Assembly: GCA_002150815.3 (NCBI GenBank)
Contig: NDFF03000001.1
Location: forward strand, 1,054,001-1,118,000
Length of the DNA: 64,000 bases
Reading direction: 5' to 3'
DNA from: Grammothele lineata
Taxonomy: Eukaryota; Basidiomycota; Agaricomycetes; Polyporales; Polyporaceae
This document shows, one piece after another, positions 11,807-23,135 of this stretch. Position numbers and translations under genes: made by a program. Numbering within the stretch: the first letter of the stretch is position 1; each line of letters begins with the position of its first letter. The notes beneath the pieces were generated by a model. The model was not told the origin of the DNA. It saw nothing but the letters and a program-made list of their open reading frames with translations, and searched no databases.

Positions 11807-12936
11807 GGCTGAGTCGAGCGGGGGAGGGAGAAAGGAAGGGAGATGCGCTCTTGGGTGCTTGGCGGCGGAAGGATATGGAGGGCAAAGCGTGCAGTAAGGG
11901 AGGGCGCGAAGGGGGAGCGGGGCGTGTTGATGTCAGAGACGAGGGCTGTGCTTCCGCAAACGTATGTACGGGCCTCCCTTTGCCCGCACCCCTAATCTGG
12001 CCCAGAGCAGGCCTCCGGAGAAACGCGCGTGCGAAGGGCGGGCGTGCAAATACTTAGCGGCTCGCGAACGTCGACTCGGGCGCGGTGGGCCGGCGCCGTC
12101 GTGTGTGTGCAGCGGGCGTGGCGGCGGGCTAGAGGGCGGGATGAGCTGAAAGGCAGGCGGGGGAAGGCGGTCGGAAGGCGTCGGCGAGGGGAACGGAGGA
12201 CGAGGGACGGACGAGGGAGTCGCGACGATGACATATGCTGGTGGAGCACAAGCGTCGTCTTCCAGGCCCCCCAGGAACACACCATCGGGCCCACGGCGCC
12301 TGTTTCTCATTGCCAACTTCGTCTGGTTTATTTGCAACTCTTACACCGAGGAAGACGAGCTTGGACGCAGTTCTATCCTCGTCGGTTTCAAGATAGTTTC
12401 AAGAACGGTTTTTCGAGCTCGCCCATCGAAACGTGTTGGAGTACAAACCGTATCGGGCGCTCCCAGTATTGCCACCGGCCATACGCGTGAGATACAGCAC
12501 CATACAGCCGCTATACTTACTCGCGCGCTTCTCAATATACTTATGTAATCGCCAAGTTGTGTCTGGCGCGCTTCAAGACTTGCACTCGTACCCGAACATA
12601 CCGACGAGTCTGAAGTTGCACCCCACCGCTACGTTATGAAGGCATCCGACGCAGAGCAAGACCTTACAAGAGCCGGAACCTCAGATCACCTACCCTTGAC
12701 GTAGAGTCTAGCAGAGTTCGGGCGCTCTCGGCCGATAGGGTTTCAAGTTCCTTCCACCCAACGGCCTCCCGGCACGCCGCGCGCAAAGAAAGATACAGAC
12801 CTCGAGTCAATGGGTGTGCGTGCGGATTAATTCTCCCCCAACAGTCGATTACCACGCCGCCTTTCTGCTGCGCATTTATATACAACATGTCCCACGTCGT
12901 GCGTGCGCCGAACAGCCCTCCTCGATCCCAACCGTT
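11807..12936. other. Divergent promoter region between kinase and MFS genes
   Basis: 1.1 kb between two genes transcribed away from each other. The frames here are GC-driven and show no family pattern. Only a TATA-like site near the right edge is noted. Confidence 0.55.
12875..12883 (+). promoter_or_regulatory. TATA-like box upstream of MFS transporter
   Basis: TTTATATAC lies 54 nt before the predicted ATG at 12937. The distance suits a fungal core promoter with a short leader. This is inference from sequence only. Confidence 0.4.
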
Positions 12937-15203
12937 ATGCCCATGTCCGCCAACCTCAAGAGCGAAGCGGTGACTCGTCCACAGACTGATGTCGCACCTC
13001 CGTCAGCATTACTCCCGGACATTGAACATGCCGCCGTAGCGGACGATCCCCGAGCCTGGTCCAAGGCGCGCAAGGTGTGTATCGTCCGTCGTTCCTTTCC
13101 GGGCATCCATCGCAGAGACGTTGACGTCGTGTCGATTGCGTCCTCAATATAAATGGAAATGCTGACGCTCAGCTCAACTCTAGCTGACAGTGGTTACAAC
13201 TATCTCTGTCGCTAGCATGATCTCCGGTCTTGGCGCCAACATCTATAATCGTGAGCACCTGGTCCCTGGGATCGTGTTCTGGGAGGGCGATCCGGAGAAG
13301 TTCACCGTGCTCCCGGACGCATGTTCTTCGTCTCCACACCTTTCCTAGCTGCCATATCGCAGATTGAGGAGCAGCTTCACGCGTCGAGCGGTTCTATCGC
13401 CCTCAGCCTTTCCCTGTTCATTCTCCTTCAAGGCGGCGTCCCCTTGATATGGAGTACGCTCAGCGAATTTTTGGGGAGGAAGGTATGTCCCATGTTGGGA
13501 CGGTTGTCGATACATGCTCACAATCGACGTGGCCGATCAACAGAAAGTGTTTTTGGTCTCCACTGCGCTATGTATGGTCGGCACTCTTGTCGCCGCGCTG
13601 TCCAAGACGATTCACGTCCTCATCGGCATGCGATGCTTCCAAGCAGTAGGGTGCATCTAGATGATATCCTCCTTGTTATACCCGAATCCTCACGTATGAT
13701 GGTCGGCACACAGGTCTAGCGCGATCGTCACCCTCGGCGCAGCAACCCTCGCAGACATATACGAGCCCGCCGAAAGGGGAACGATGATGGGCATCTACTA
13801 CAGCGCCCCCCTACTCGGCCCCTCGCTCGGCCCCATCCTCGGCGGAGTGCTCACCCAAGGGTTCAGCTGGCGCGCGACGTTCTGGTTCCTCTCCATCTTC
13901 TCCGGGCTGTGCTTCCTCTTGTTCATCCCGTTCAAGGACACTTTCCGCCGCGAGCGCAGTCTCACGTACCAGGCCGCGCTCAGGCGCAGGCGCGCGCTGA
14001 TGTCCGGTGCGAAGGGCTCGGAGACGTCGAGCTTGTCGCAGGTCACGGCAGTCTCCCCTGCGGTGCCCCCGTCGCCTGCACCGGACGCCACAGACAAGTC
14101 GGGAGCGCGCGATGCTATTGAGGAGCTCACGCGAGACCGGGATGTGGAGAAGCAGCAGCCACAGCCGCATACGGAAGCCGTCGACGCGCCCATGGATGAC
14201 ATCAAGCTCTCGTTGACCGATGTAAATCCGGTCAAGCCCATCGTGTACGTCCTACGCAGGATCAATAATATCATCATCCTCACGGCATCCGGTGAGAATC
14301 CTCGTGTTCGGAGCTCGCGCCGTTCTGATCTCGTGGTTCGTAGGTATTATTTTCGGCATGAGCTACTCTATCTCATATACGTGCTCGAGAACCCTCGCGA
14401 ATAAGTACGGGTTCAGCCCTCTAGAAGTCGGCTTAGTGCTGCTTTCTCTCGGTGTTGGTAAGCATTACCATTCGGCATTAATCGGTCACATCCAGCCCGT
14501 CTGCTCACCGCGCGTCTTCTAGGGTCGCTCGTAGGCAGCGTGTGTGGCGGACGGTACTCGGACTATGTGCTGAGGAAGCTCAAAGCACGTAATGGTGGCA
14601 CAAGCAGCGCAGAGGTATGACTTTCTATTGCCTCGTGACCTCAGAAAAATATCACGCATTTTACGCTATACAGATGCGCCTGCAAAGCACCCTGTACTTC
14701 ATGCCCTTCCTGCCGCTATCCGTGATTGCGTACGGATGGGTATGCGAAAAGCACGTCAACGTGGCCGCGATATGCGTCACGCTCTTCCTCGTCGGTCTCT
14801 TCTCCATGTGAGTCACAACCTGACTGGCTGGCTGGCCGATGAGTTGACTTCGCCTTTGACATGTGTATGACGGCTCACACAGATCGATATACACGAGCAC
14901 GCTCGCGTACATCGTCGACGCCAACACGGGCCGCTCGTCGTCCGCCGTCGCTGCGAACGGGACGTTCCGAGGTATTACGGCGTTCATCGCGACTGAGATG
15001 GCGGCTCCTCTGCAGGTGTGTGTTGACGCTTATCGAGGCTAGGTCAATCTGACCATCCCCGGTAGAACTCTATCGGCGACGGCGGGCTGTACTCCCTTTG
15101 GGCCGGGTTGATGGTTCTCTGCGACGTGCTCCTCCTGCTGGTGTGGTGGCGAGGCGGGGTGTGGCGGGAAAAGTGGGAGGCAAAAGAACGGGACAAGGCG
15201 TAG
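12937..15203 (+). CDS. MFS transporter, DHA1 drug:H+ antiporter-like
   Basis: Plasma-membrane proton antiporter of the major facilitator superfamily, probably exporting drugs or small metabolites. Ten exons sum to 544 residues in frame: 12937-13074, 13184-13250, 13349-13482, 13544-13650, 13714-14291, 14344-14457, 14523-14614, 14674-14807, 14883-15015, 15066-15203. The N-terminal tail (~46 residues) is hydrophilic. The first helix region reads SMISGLGANIYNPAI. Motif A of the family is LSEFLGRKKVFL. LADIYEPAERGTMMG and APLLGPSLGPILGG match the antiporter motif region of DHA1 proteins such as yeast Aqr1/Qdr. A long charged Ser-rich cytosolic loop, about residues 210-300, separates the two six-helix halves. 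The C-terminal half carries the expected further membrane segments and a short charged tail (WREKWEAKERDKA). The substrate cannot be read from sequence. It converges on a second DHA1-like gene at 15777-18165. Confidence 0.87.
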
Positions 15204-15776
15204 AGCCAACGCTATGCGTTCGACTCGGTTCCCTCCTGCGATGTCGCGCTGTTGCCTTCGTTTCCGGGTTTCCAAGTTTTTTTTCACGCATGCGACGTAC
15301 TCACGGGCTTAGAGGCCATATGCATTCTTACTGATACAGACGAGCCCCGCGTATCTATAGAACGATGCATCTCGCCATGATGATAGTCATGACCCCACGT
15401 CATCAATGAAGCCTGTGACCCGTGCCGATGCCGCACGATCTCTAGACTCGTATCCGGCCTTTAATGTTTCACATTCGCGGCGTAATTGTAACGTAAGATA
15501 GCTAAGTGGGGTAACGGCAAGATCTGGGTGCGATATTATGGCTGTGAGTGGTGGTAACGGTGAGTGGTGATGACGGTATGAGTGGTGGTGATGATGTGAA
15601 TGGTGGTAAAGCTATGAATAACGATAACAGTGCCCCGGAACGCTACCATCCACTAAGGCACTCGGCGACAAGATTAATACAGCACTCGCTCAGGAGTATA
15701 AATACCCACTTTACAACCTCTCCCTCACTTATGAGGGTTACAGGCCCCGCGCTATGCGGAACGGAGCTCTAAAATC
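15204..15776. other. Convergent intergenic region between two MFS genes
   Basis: 573 nt of 3' flanking DNA, lower in GC than the genes. Its only structure is a degenerate TGGTGA-type repeat patch, listed separately. Confidence 0.5.
15540..15625 (+). repeat. Degenerate GTGGTGATGA-type simple repeat
   Basis: Units such as GAGTGGTGGTGATGATG and GTGAGTGGTGATGACGG recur with small changes. It is an imperfect purine/T-rich microsatellite in the 3' intergenic region. No function is implied. Confidence 0.6.
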
Positions 15777-18165
15777 TCACACCTCCTGCTCAGCCTCCTG
15801 CGTACCCTCCGCCCTCCTCGCCTCAATGTCGACGGACCGCGGACTCTCCTCCGAGTCGCGGCCGCGTGTCAGACGGCGGAAGACCCGCTGCGCGACCGGC
15901 GTCTCCCCGAAGCAGAAGAACGCGAACACGATGCCCACGACGGTCATGCCTGCCTCGAACACGTTCACGGCCAGCCAGCCCTCGTAGCTCGACAGGTGGT
16001 CGTAGATCTGCCCGCCGACAACTGGTCCGACTGGGAGATAGGAAGCCCTGGTTAGCACGATGCCGACCGAGGGTGAGATGGGCACGTGAGATTGATAGGA
16101 CTTACGTGCGGAACCGAGCCCGTAGGCGACGTTGAACGCGCCGTAGCTGTGGCCGTCTGGAATGAGGGACTACACGTCAGTCGCGCTCCTTCTGTGAGGT
16201 GCGAGGGTTGTGGGAAACTTACACCCGACACCTTCGAGGCTCCCCGTCACTGCCGCGAGCTCCGCGGTGACGGGCGAGAGCAGGCCATAGAAGAAGAAAT
16301 CTGACAGTCCGCCCTCGGTGAGTTGGGAGGCCTGGTAGATGGGGGAACGCGGACGCACTCAGCCAAGCGAAGAATACCAGGAAGACGGCGAGCGGGGCCT
16401 TGATGAGGAGCAAGAAGAAGAATGGAAGCGAGCCAAACATGCAAATCAATGTCGCCCCGACGGGGCTCTTCTTGTCTGCATACCACCCGCTCAGTGGGGA
16501 TGCTGCCGATGCGCAGGGAAGATTAAATGTGTGAGAGGTGCAGTCTCCGCGCAACAAAGTGTACTCTTACAGATGAAGGACGGCAGGACGGCGGCGATGT
16601 ACACGAGCCCGATTTTGGTGGTGTCGAGGCCGTAGGTCGTCTCCAGATACAGCGGCAACACTGGCTCTTGGCTCGTCAGCACGAGACTAGGAGGACTGTG
16701 AGCACCAAGTTACAGTAATGGCGTTCATGGGGCACTTACGCATACGCAAAAGCCAGGAAAACGGGTGTCATGGCGCGCTTCGACTTGAGCAGTATGATCA
16801 GGAGCTTGAGGATCGACGGCTGCGCGTGTTGCGCTTGAGCCGTCTGGCCCCCAATCTCGGCCGCCCCCGCCTCCACGTCTGAAGGCCGCCTCTCCGCAGG
16901 CTGCCGCTGCTGTTCCTCGCGCTTCTCCTCTGCGACGGCCCCATATGCGCGCCCTCTCGCACGCTGGGACGACGAGCGTCTGGGTACGAGTGCCGTGAGC
17001 GCCGCGTCCCAGCGCGCGGCCTCCTTGCGCTCAACAATGAGCACGCGGCACATGAGCTCGACGACGGTGACTGCGATCCCGAAGATAAACGGGCTCCGGA
17101 AACCGAAGCGGTCGTTGAGCGCGCCTGCGACGGGCGGGCCGACGAGGAACCTAGGAGACCCGGGGTCAGCAGACGCAGAGAGATGGGGTGGAGAGGCGGA
17201 GAGGCCTCTCACCCGAAGGACGCGCCCATCATGACGAAGCCCATTTGCTCTAGGTTGTTGTATCACAGCCATTAGTGATCGAGATTGGTGTCTTCGTCGG
17301 TTCAAGACTTACTGCCGAGGATGGTTTCCGGGACGGTGTCGCAGCTAAGGAGTGGTCAACGTCGTATTTAAATGGCGAGACGGAGCGGGAAGAGACGCAC
17401 ACAAGGGCGAGGCCGACGACCCAGATGACAGACGCGCTCATGCCTTGAGCGACACGGGCGAGGACCATGACCCAGAACTTGGGCGCCTCCATGAGCATCA
17501 CCTGGGACGCGATGAGGGCGACCTGGCCGAGCAGGAGTGGGATCCGTCTGTTTTTGTAGAGCTCAGTGAGGTGGGCGATAAACGGCGTCGCTGTGTAGAT
17601 GAGAATGTGAGCGAGGATGTGACGACGCGTCACTTGGACTTACAGATGACGATAGCAGCGGACTGCAGAGAATGACGTCAGTGGGCTTTATACTCAGAAA
17701 TCGAACACGAGCGGAGGCATACATATGCGAAGAGGAGCCAGCCTGAGAGACCGGACACGCCGCCATAGCCGAGGTCCTGAAGGCGGAAGGGGATAATAGG
17801 GACGATGAGGGAATAGATGAGGATGTCGACGAAGATGCCTGCGGCAAGGGCGGCAACGTGTTATTAACATGAGTTGCTTCTTGGTCAGTACCTGGTAGTA
17901 CAAGATCGCCGCACCTAGTCCGACCGCTGTTGTGCCGGACTGTCAGTCCTGCCATTTCCGGACGAATATGTGCCACTCCGTGGAACGCACCCATCGTGAT
18001 GAACCATACCGAACTCCTCCAGCGGAGTCCCCACGGCGGCCTCCCCTTCGCGGACCCAGGCCCCTGAGTATGTGGAGGATAGCTGGGCGCGGCCTCGCCG
18101 TCAATCTTTTCGGCACTCGGCTGGGCGACGTCGGGTCGTTCGGATGACGTCCGGTGAGAAGCCAT
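15777..18165 (-). CDS. MFS transporter, DHA1-like (second copy type)
   Basis: Major facilitator transporter read on the minus strand from ATG 18165 to the stop at 15777-15779, in many short exons. The N-terminal tail is hydrophilic (MASHRTSSERPDVAQ...). Recognisable membrane pieces in order are VDILIYSLIVPIIPFRL, then LTELYKNRRIPLLLG at the motif A position, ARVAQGMSASVIW, FLVGPPVAGALNDRFGFR, a long Gln/Arg-rich cytosolic loop, then LLIILLKSKRAMTPVFLAFA, TKIGLVYIAAVLPSFI, SPLSGWYADKKSPVG, and finally PVVGGQIYDHLSSYEGW with a charged tail. The order and the GPPVAGALNDRFG motif are those of DHA1 proteins, including the VMAT-like fungal branch. It is not a recent duplicate of the neighbour at 12937-15203, since the two share only family features. 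Exact exon borders were not all resolved and the substrate is unknown. Confidence 0.82.
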
Positions 18166-18432
18166 GATGACACGCTGCGAGCCTTGAGAGCAATCCTCTA
18201 GTGCAGGGAGACCAGGCCGGACAGGAGCTGTCGCATGGACGTCGAAACAAAGGCGGTCTTTGTTGCACAGGTGGAGGAGCGGCAGCGCAACAGGTACGCG
18301 AGTCACTCCGGTGGCGCCACCAATCGGAGCAGGAGGCGCTTACTCACCTCCACGTCCCCTCCGGTCCGGCGACTACAGGCGGGAGTCACTTGTCATCGGG
18401 AGGACGTCCCGGGGACTGGGAGGTTTGTTCCG

Positions 18433-18460
18433 TGTTCCGTGTTCCATGGAACACGGAACA
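18433..18460. repeat. Perfect 28-nt palindrome built of GTTCC units
   Basis: The sequence equals its own reverse complement over 28 nt. Each half is TGTTCCGTGTTCCA, and one further TGTTCC unit lies just to the left at 18426-18431. The centre is an NcoI-like CCATGG. It sits about 270 nt upstream of the MFS gene start at 18165. Confidence 0.85.
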
Positions 18461-19379
18461 AGGGTTGCGTCACGCTTAGTGACCAAAGCCGCACGGGCCT
18501 CCTGCGTTATGTTCCGTCCCATGCTACTGGGCGCTTATAGACTCCTCGCGAGCTGGGCCTTGCGCCCGCGCTGTCATAGCCGCGGCCTCAGGTACAGGCT
18601 CCAATCAATATTATAGAAATAGTCCTCCGGGCAGACCTGGGCTATGACGCATGCAACACACAAGCAGATGAGAGACACCCGCTACTGGCACGAGCACCAG
18701 AGCTCACCCCGACTATTCTCACAGCTCGCCATTTAGCGTGTACCCAGGCGTGTGTCCACATCGACCACAACTCTGAAAATGTCACCATCACGCCACACGT
18801 GTGACGTGTTTTTGAAGTGCCTGGTTCCTCACCAAGAGTAGGTTCGGATCAAGCCACCATCCCCGGATCAGGCGTTTTGGTGCTCCGCACGAGCCTTCGA
18901 GCAAGGGCTTGCTCCAAACCTACACCAAGAGGATGAGCGTGATGTGATCTCTGTCACGTCACGGCTTGTCACGCGTGATGCGGCCCACCCAGAAATTCTG
19001 AACCCAAGACCTGTCCAGGACTTCGTAGCCCAGGTATCAGCGAGTTCTAGCCTAACCCTACCTAACCCAGCTGGCAGCAGAGGAGTATCCGTATTTGGGT
19101 GGAGGTACCTGCGTCGACCATGCGACTCCGGGCCAGATCGATGTTCTCTGAACTTTTTCATATACCGGCTCCGGGCCCCGGCATCGACCTGCATCCACGC
19201 TCTTCTTCATCGTGTTCTCGCCTGTTGTAGGCAGGGTTCCCTCTGTTTGGGACAATACAACGCGCAGTGCAGCGGGAAAGATGTGAGAGTCAGGAAAGCC
19301 AGCAGAGTGCTGCAGACGGCTAGCGCGATCAAGTTCATCAGTGGCCTGAAGACAGGAGGAACGCACGATGCGATGTCGA

Positions 19380-19587
19380 GCGTCTTTCGGCCGCCTCATG
19401 GTTCTCATGGTGTTGAACCTTATCGAACTCTCGGTGCCCGGGCGTCTTTCGGTCGCCTCATGTCGTCGCTCATATCGAGATCGACGGCGGGAGCATGAGG
19501 GCGGACACTGGGCGGACGAAGGCGGATGATGGTTCTTCGACCGCCCTTTCCGGTGTGCGAGGGCTCGGGCGTCTTTCGGTCGCCTCG
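19380..19587 (+). repeat. Three direct copies of GCGTCTTTCGGYCGCCTC
   Basis: Copies begin at about 19380, 19442 and 19569. The first two extend into CATG. The second and third are preceded by GCCCGG and GCTCGG respectively. Spacing is about 62 and 127 nt, close to one and two turns of a 62-nt period. No terminal repeats or coding sequence accompany them. Confidence 0.7.
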
Positions 19588-20673
19588 AGGCAGAGATGGG
19601 GCATCGGCCCGGGGGGAGAATGAGAACGTGACGCAGGTACCTCCCAATTCGTCCGCCTTTCTCCCCCCTCCTGTCCGCTCCTGTGAATCATTTGCAATGC
19701 TCGCACATAGTCGGCAGAACCAACCGAACCTTATTGCTCAATCCAGCGACTTCTGTTGTGCCCTGGGAACGCAAGCCGCATCTGGCATGCGCACCGCGTT
19801 TGGCCCTCTCATTTGGCTCTCTGGTCCGACAACTTCCAACCTCAAGAGCCGGCTGGTACCTCGGCACCAACTACAGCAGAGTACCTGCTGTACCCCCCCC
19901 CCCCCATCGCGCGGTAGGCGGGGGGTCTTGTCGACACGGGATCCATATAGATCATCACCTCCAATCGCTGCGGAGCGCACAATCGCACAATCGTCATTCC
20001 TCGGAGTCAGATGCAGATCTGACAGCTCGCCGCGCGGCCACGATATTAGCTTCCCGGCTCTCCTCCCTCAGTGGCACGCGTCTCCTGGTCCCTCCCCTCG
20101 TCCTACGGGCTTCATAATCCACAAGTTCATCGCTCAGATACTTTGCAGATGGACTGCCAAGTTTCAGCCATGTTGGAGGGCAAGGACGGGAGATACGACC
20201 GTAGCGAGTAGCTTGTCGAAGAGGCCTTGAAAATGTCGGCAACTTACTAGGATCCCGAACGTTATCCCAATGGGTAACTGTGAATCGCCTCATTGTTGCC
20301 TCGTGCCCTGGTCCCCGGGGGCCAGACATCCCTCCCTCTCTCTCCCTCCCAACTCCCCCCCTCATATATGGACGTCTCACTGGGAATTTTAGTTGCAATG
20401 ACAATCACAGACACAAAGTATAAGCGTTGAATGTCATTCTTTGGTCATTGGAGCACGATCTGTGGACTGAGCGGGGCATACGACTCGCCAACAGCCCAGA
20501 CGGGGTCGTCAAAACCCCCCGAAAGACAGTGAGCAAGCGCTGGAGATCCCAACCTCGATGTAATCATGAGAGCGTCTAAATGTGACGAACCGCACTCCCG
20601 GTCCCAACGAACCCCGTTCGACGGTCGTCCAGCAAGTCTGCGGCCGTTCACAGTCTCTCCTCAGCCCGACGCA

Positions 20674-20679
20674 TATAAG
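20674..20679 (+). promoter_or_regulatory. TATA-like box of the HMG-box gene
   Basis: TATAAG lies 101 nt before the chosen ATG at 20780 and is followed by a pyrimidine-rich leader. This is consistent with a core promoter. Confidence 0.4.
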
Positions 20680-20779
20680 CAGCGCGCGATGGAAGTCCTT
20701 TCTCTCCAGACCGCCTTCGCCAGCTCTCCCAGCAATCCTCCTAGCCTCCTCCCCCCGCCTTGCGTACTTACTCCAGACA

Positions 20780-22411
20780 ATGGCCCCAACTCGTTCTCCT
20801 CGTGTCCGGTCTAGCATTGGTGCGCACCTCCTCCTCCCCCGTCCCTTTGGCTACCTGAGAGCGAAAACGTCTCATGCATACATGCACCTAGGCCGCTTGA
20901 ATGGAGTCCACCTTCAGCTTGACTCATCCAAGGTCTCTCAAGCCTCTTCTCTTCTTCCCCTCGAGGTGCCACCCGTCCAACAGCATGCATCTCCTGCCTC
21001 ATCGCCGTCCCCCACACCTTCGTCGGTCTCCCTCCCATCCTCCCCTGAGTCCGTTTCGTCATTTACAACCTCTCGCTCCGTGTCCCCCGTGTCCCCCGTG
21101 TCCCCCTCTTCTTCTCCCCGGAAGAAATCGTGCTCTCGCCGCGCAGCCAAGGATCCCAACCACATCTCTCGTCCCCCCAACGCGTTCATACTCTACAGGA
21201 TGAGCATTCGATCCAAAGTGGAGAAGCTGGAGAAGGACAATCGCATCATCTCCCAGATCGTTGGCAACATGTGGAGGAGCTTGGATAGCGCGGAGAGGAA
21301 GGAGTTCGAAGACCTCGCCAAGGCAAAGAAGCGTGAGCATGCCCTCCTCTACCCCGGCTACCGCTTCGCGCCCAAAGCCCGCGTCTCTGCCCCCAAGCGT
21401 CGCAAGGTGAAGCGCAACACGCCCGCGGACAAGCAGGTCTTCTCTCAGGTCGCGGACATGCTCCTCCAAGGTCGGGACGGGGAGGACGTCAAAGGCGAGT
21501 TCGAGCGCCTCGACTCCGCCGCGCGTGCCATCGAGCGCGACGAGCGCGAGTTCGTGCAGAGCGTCCGCACTGGGCGTACGTCTTTCTCCACTCCCCCCCG
21601 CTCCCCGCCCCGCGAGATGCTCGGGTCCCCCGTCATCTCGTCCGCCGCCTCCGACGTCGGTCCGTTCCGTTCGCCTCTCCTCCCGCCCACCGTCCCCGGC
21701 GAGGGCTTGAACGCGCTCCAGATGCAAGACCTCGACGCGCTCCCCGTCGCTGTGGGACAAGCTAGCCCGATCGAGAACGTCTCGGTATGTCCAACACGCT
21801 TGGCTGCCACGCGACATCTGAGCTGACAATGACTGTCTTAGGTGTACGAGTCGCCGGTCATGTCGCCCCTCCCCGATTCCGACGTCGACGCGGTCTCGAG
21901 CTCGATGGCCGCGATGGGGTTTGCATCCGTGTCGCCTGCCCACCTCGACACCATCCAGCTGCAGATGTCCCCGATGCCCGCCGCGGGCGGCCCGGAGGTC
22001 TATGCGCCTTTCTTCGAGGCACAGCCTGAACCGTTCGTCTATGGCTCCTACGCCGTGCCGCCTTTCCAGCACGCCGAGCCGTCGTACAACTACGTCGCCC
22101 CCGTTGGCCCTTTCGACAACGGCGCGTGGATGTACCCCGCTCAGCAGCAGGCACAGGCCCTCCAGATGCACGCGCCTGTGGACATGCACCTGCAGATGCA
22201 GTTGCCCATGGCCCCCACCCCCTCCCCCATCCAGCCCGGAACGCCTGACGCGGACCACTGGGGCTTCAACTATCCTGTCCCGGTCGATGTGCAGCAGCAG
22301 ATCCAGTTCGCACCGGAGTACAACCAGGCCGTGGACGTCTGGACGCAGAACGTGGTCCTCGTCGGGGAGCCCATGGCGCCCCTTGCGGCCGCCCAGGGCT
22401 GGATGGCGTGA
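20780..22411 (+). CDS. HMG-box transcription factor, MAT/Ste11/Prf1 class
   Basis: Predicted nuclear DNA-binding protein. Two exons, 20780-21784 and 21842-22411, give 524 residues. Residues ~127-198 form an HMG box: SRPPNAFILYRM, IISQIVGNMWRSLD, and KKREHALLYPGYRFAPK. The YPGYRFAP ending is typical of fungal mating-type and Ste11/Prf1-like HMG proteins and is followed by a basic cluster (PKRRKVKR), a likely nuclear signal. Before the box lie Ser/Pro-rich repeats including tandem VSPVSPVSP. After it comes a Gln, Met, Pro-rich region likely to be an activation domain. The start is the ATG after a TATA-like site; the frame stays open farther upstream but looks non-coding there. A 72-nt segment, 20820-20891, has good splice ends and is a multiple of three, so a 500-residue form is equally possible. 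Direct involvement in mating is inference: no pheromone or receptor gene is nearby. Confidence 0.86.
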
Positions 22412-23135
22412 GCGGGCGAGCGGGCAAGTCTGGAGCCTCTGACGAGCTCGATGGCCCCTGCAGCACGGTATCATGAACGTTGTCCTCACGCCATATCTTT
22501 TCTTCTACTCGATCTCCTCTCCCATGCCTACCTCTTCTCCTCTCCTCTTGATCCCACCGTCACGAATCTTCTCCGAGCCTGTCCCTATCTGTCCCTTCCT
22601 CCACTCCAAAAACATCTCGCCTCGTCTCCCTTGCTCCCTCTCACGAACGCTGCAGAGTCGCCTGCTGGACCCGCGCACCATAACGATTCGATTTGACGAG
22701 TAGTATAAAGGACTTTCCCCGGTCTCAGAATTCGCGAAGCAGCGTCTTGATTGCGCCGGCTTCATTGTATCGATACTGACTTCTCGGACACTTCCGCCGA
22801 TTCTGGCCCACTCTGTTGTTTTATTCCTATCGCACTGGTTCCGATTGCACGAAAAGGTTTCGATTTGGGTTTGACCATTACCTGTACTACTATATATGCT
22901 GTACCATCTCTTCTACATACAATACACATCGGTTTCGGTATAACGCGCAGCCGCAGCCCGCATTGAAACGTCGTCTCGTGCGAGAGGGCTCGAGCCCGCT
23001 CGTGATCGTCCCATCACATAGAAGTCGTGCCAGAAAACAGAGAAGGTGGAGATAGACGGGCGCATCGGCATACAAATACACGCTAGAGCGCAGCCGGACG
23101 GAGTCGAGACGGGACCGAGGCCCCACGGCGGATCA
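22412..23135. other. Convergent 3' region
   Basis: 724 nt between two genes that end toward each other, rich in CT and then AT. It fits 3' UTRs. No coding pattern was found. Confidence 0.55.

Larger units (their letters stand above)
18166..20779. other. Repeat-bearing intergenic region
   Basis: 2.6 kb with no gene that I can support. Frames are short, overlapping and without family pattern. It holds a perfect 28-nt palindrome, three copies of a GGCGTCTTTCGG unit, a 14-nt C run near 19893 and the promoter of the HMG gene. Confidence 0.55.

Noticed and set aside
12937..18165. A metabolite gene cluster around the two MFS genes
   Set aside because: No polyketide, peptide or terpene synthase, P450 or pathway regulator lies next to them. 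The neighbours are housekeeping or regulatory genes.
20582..20779. Upstream extension of the HMG-box frame
   Set aside because: The extension contains the TATA-like box and pyrimidine-rich leader, and its composition is not protein-like.
21059..22489. 476-residue open frame on the minus strand
   Set aside because: It is the antisense shadow of the HMG-box gene: Arg, His, Val-rich composition, no splice logic, and the sense strand carries a clear HMG domain.
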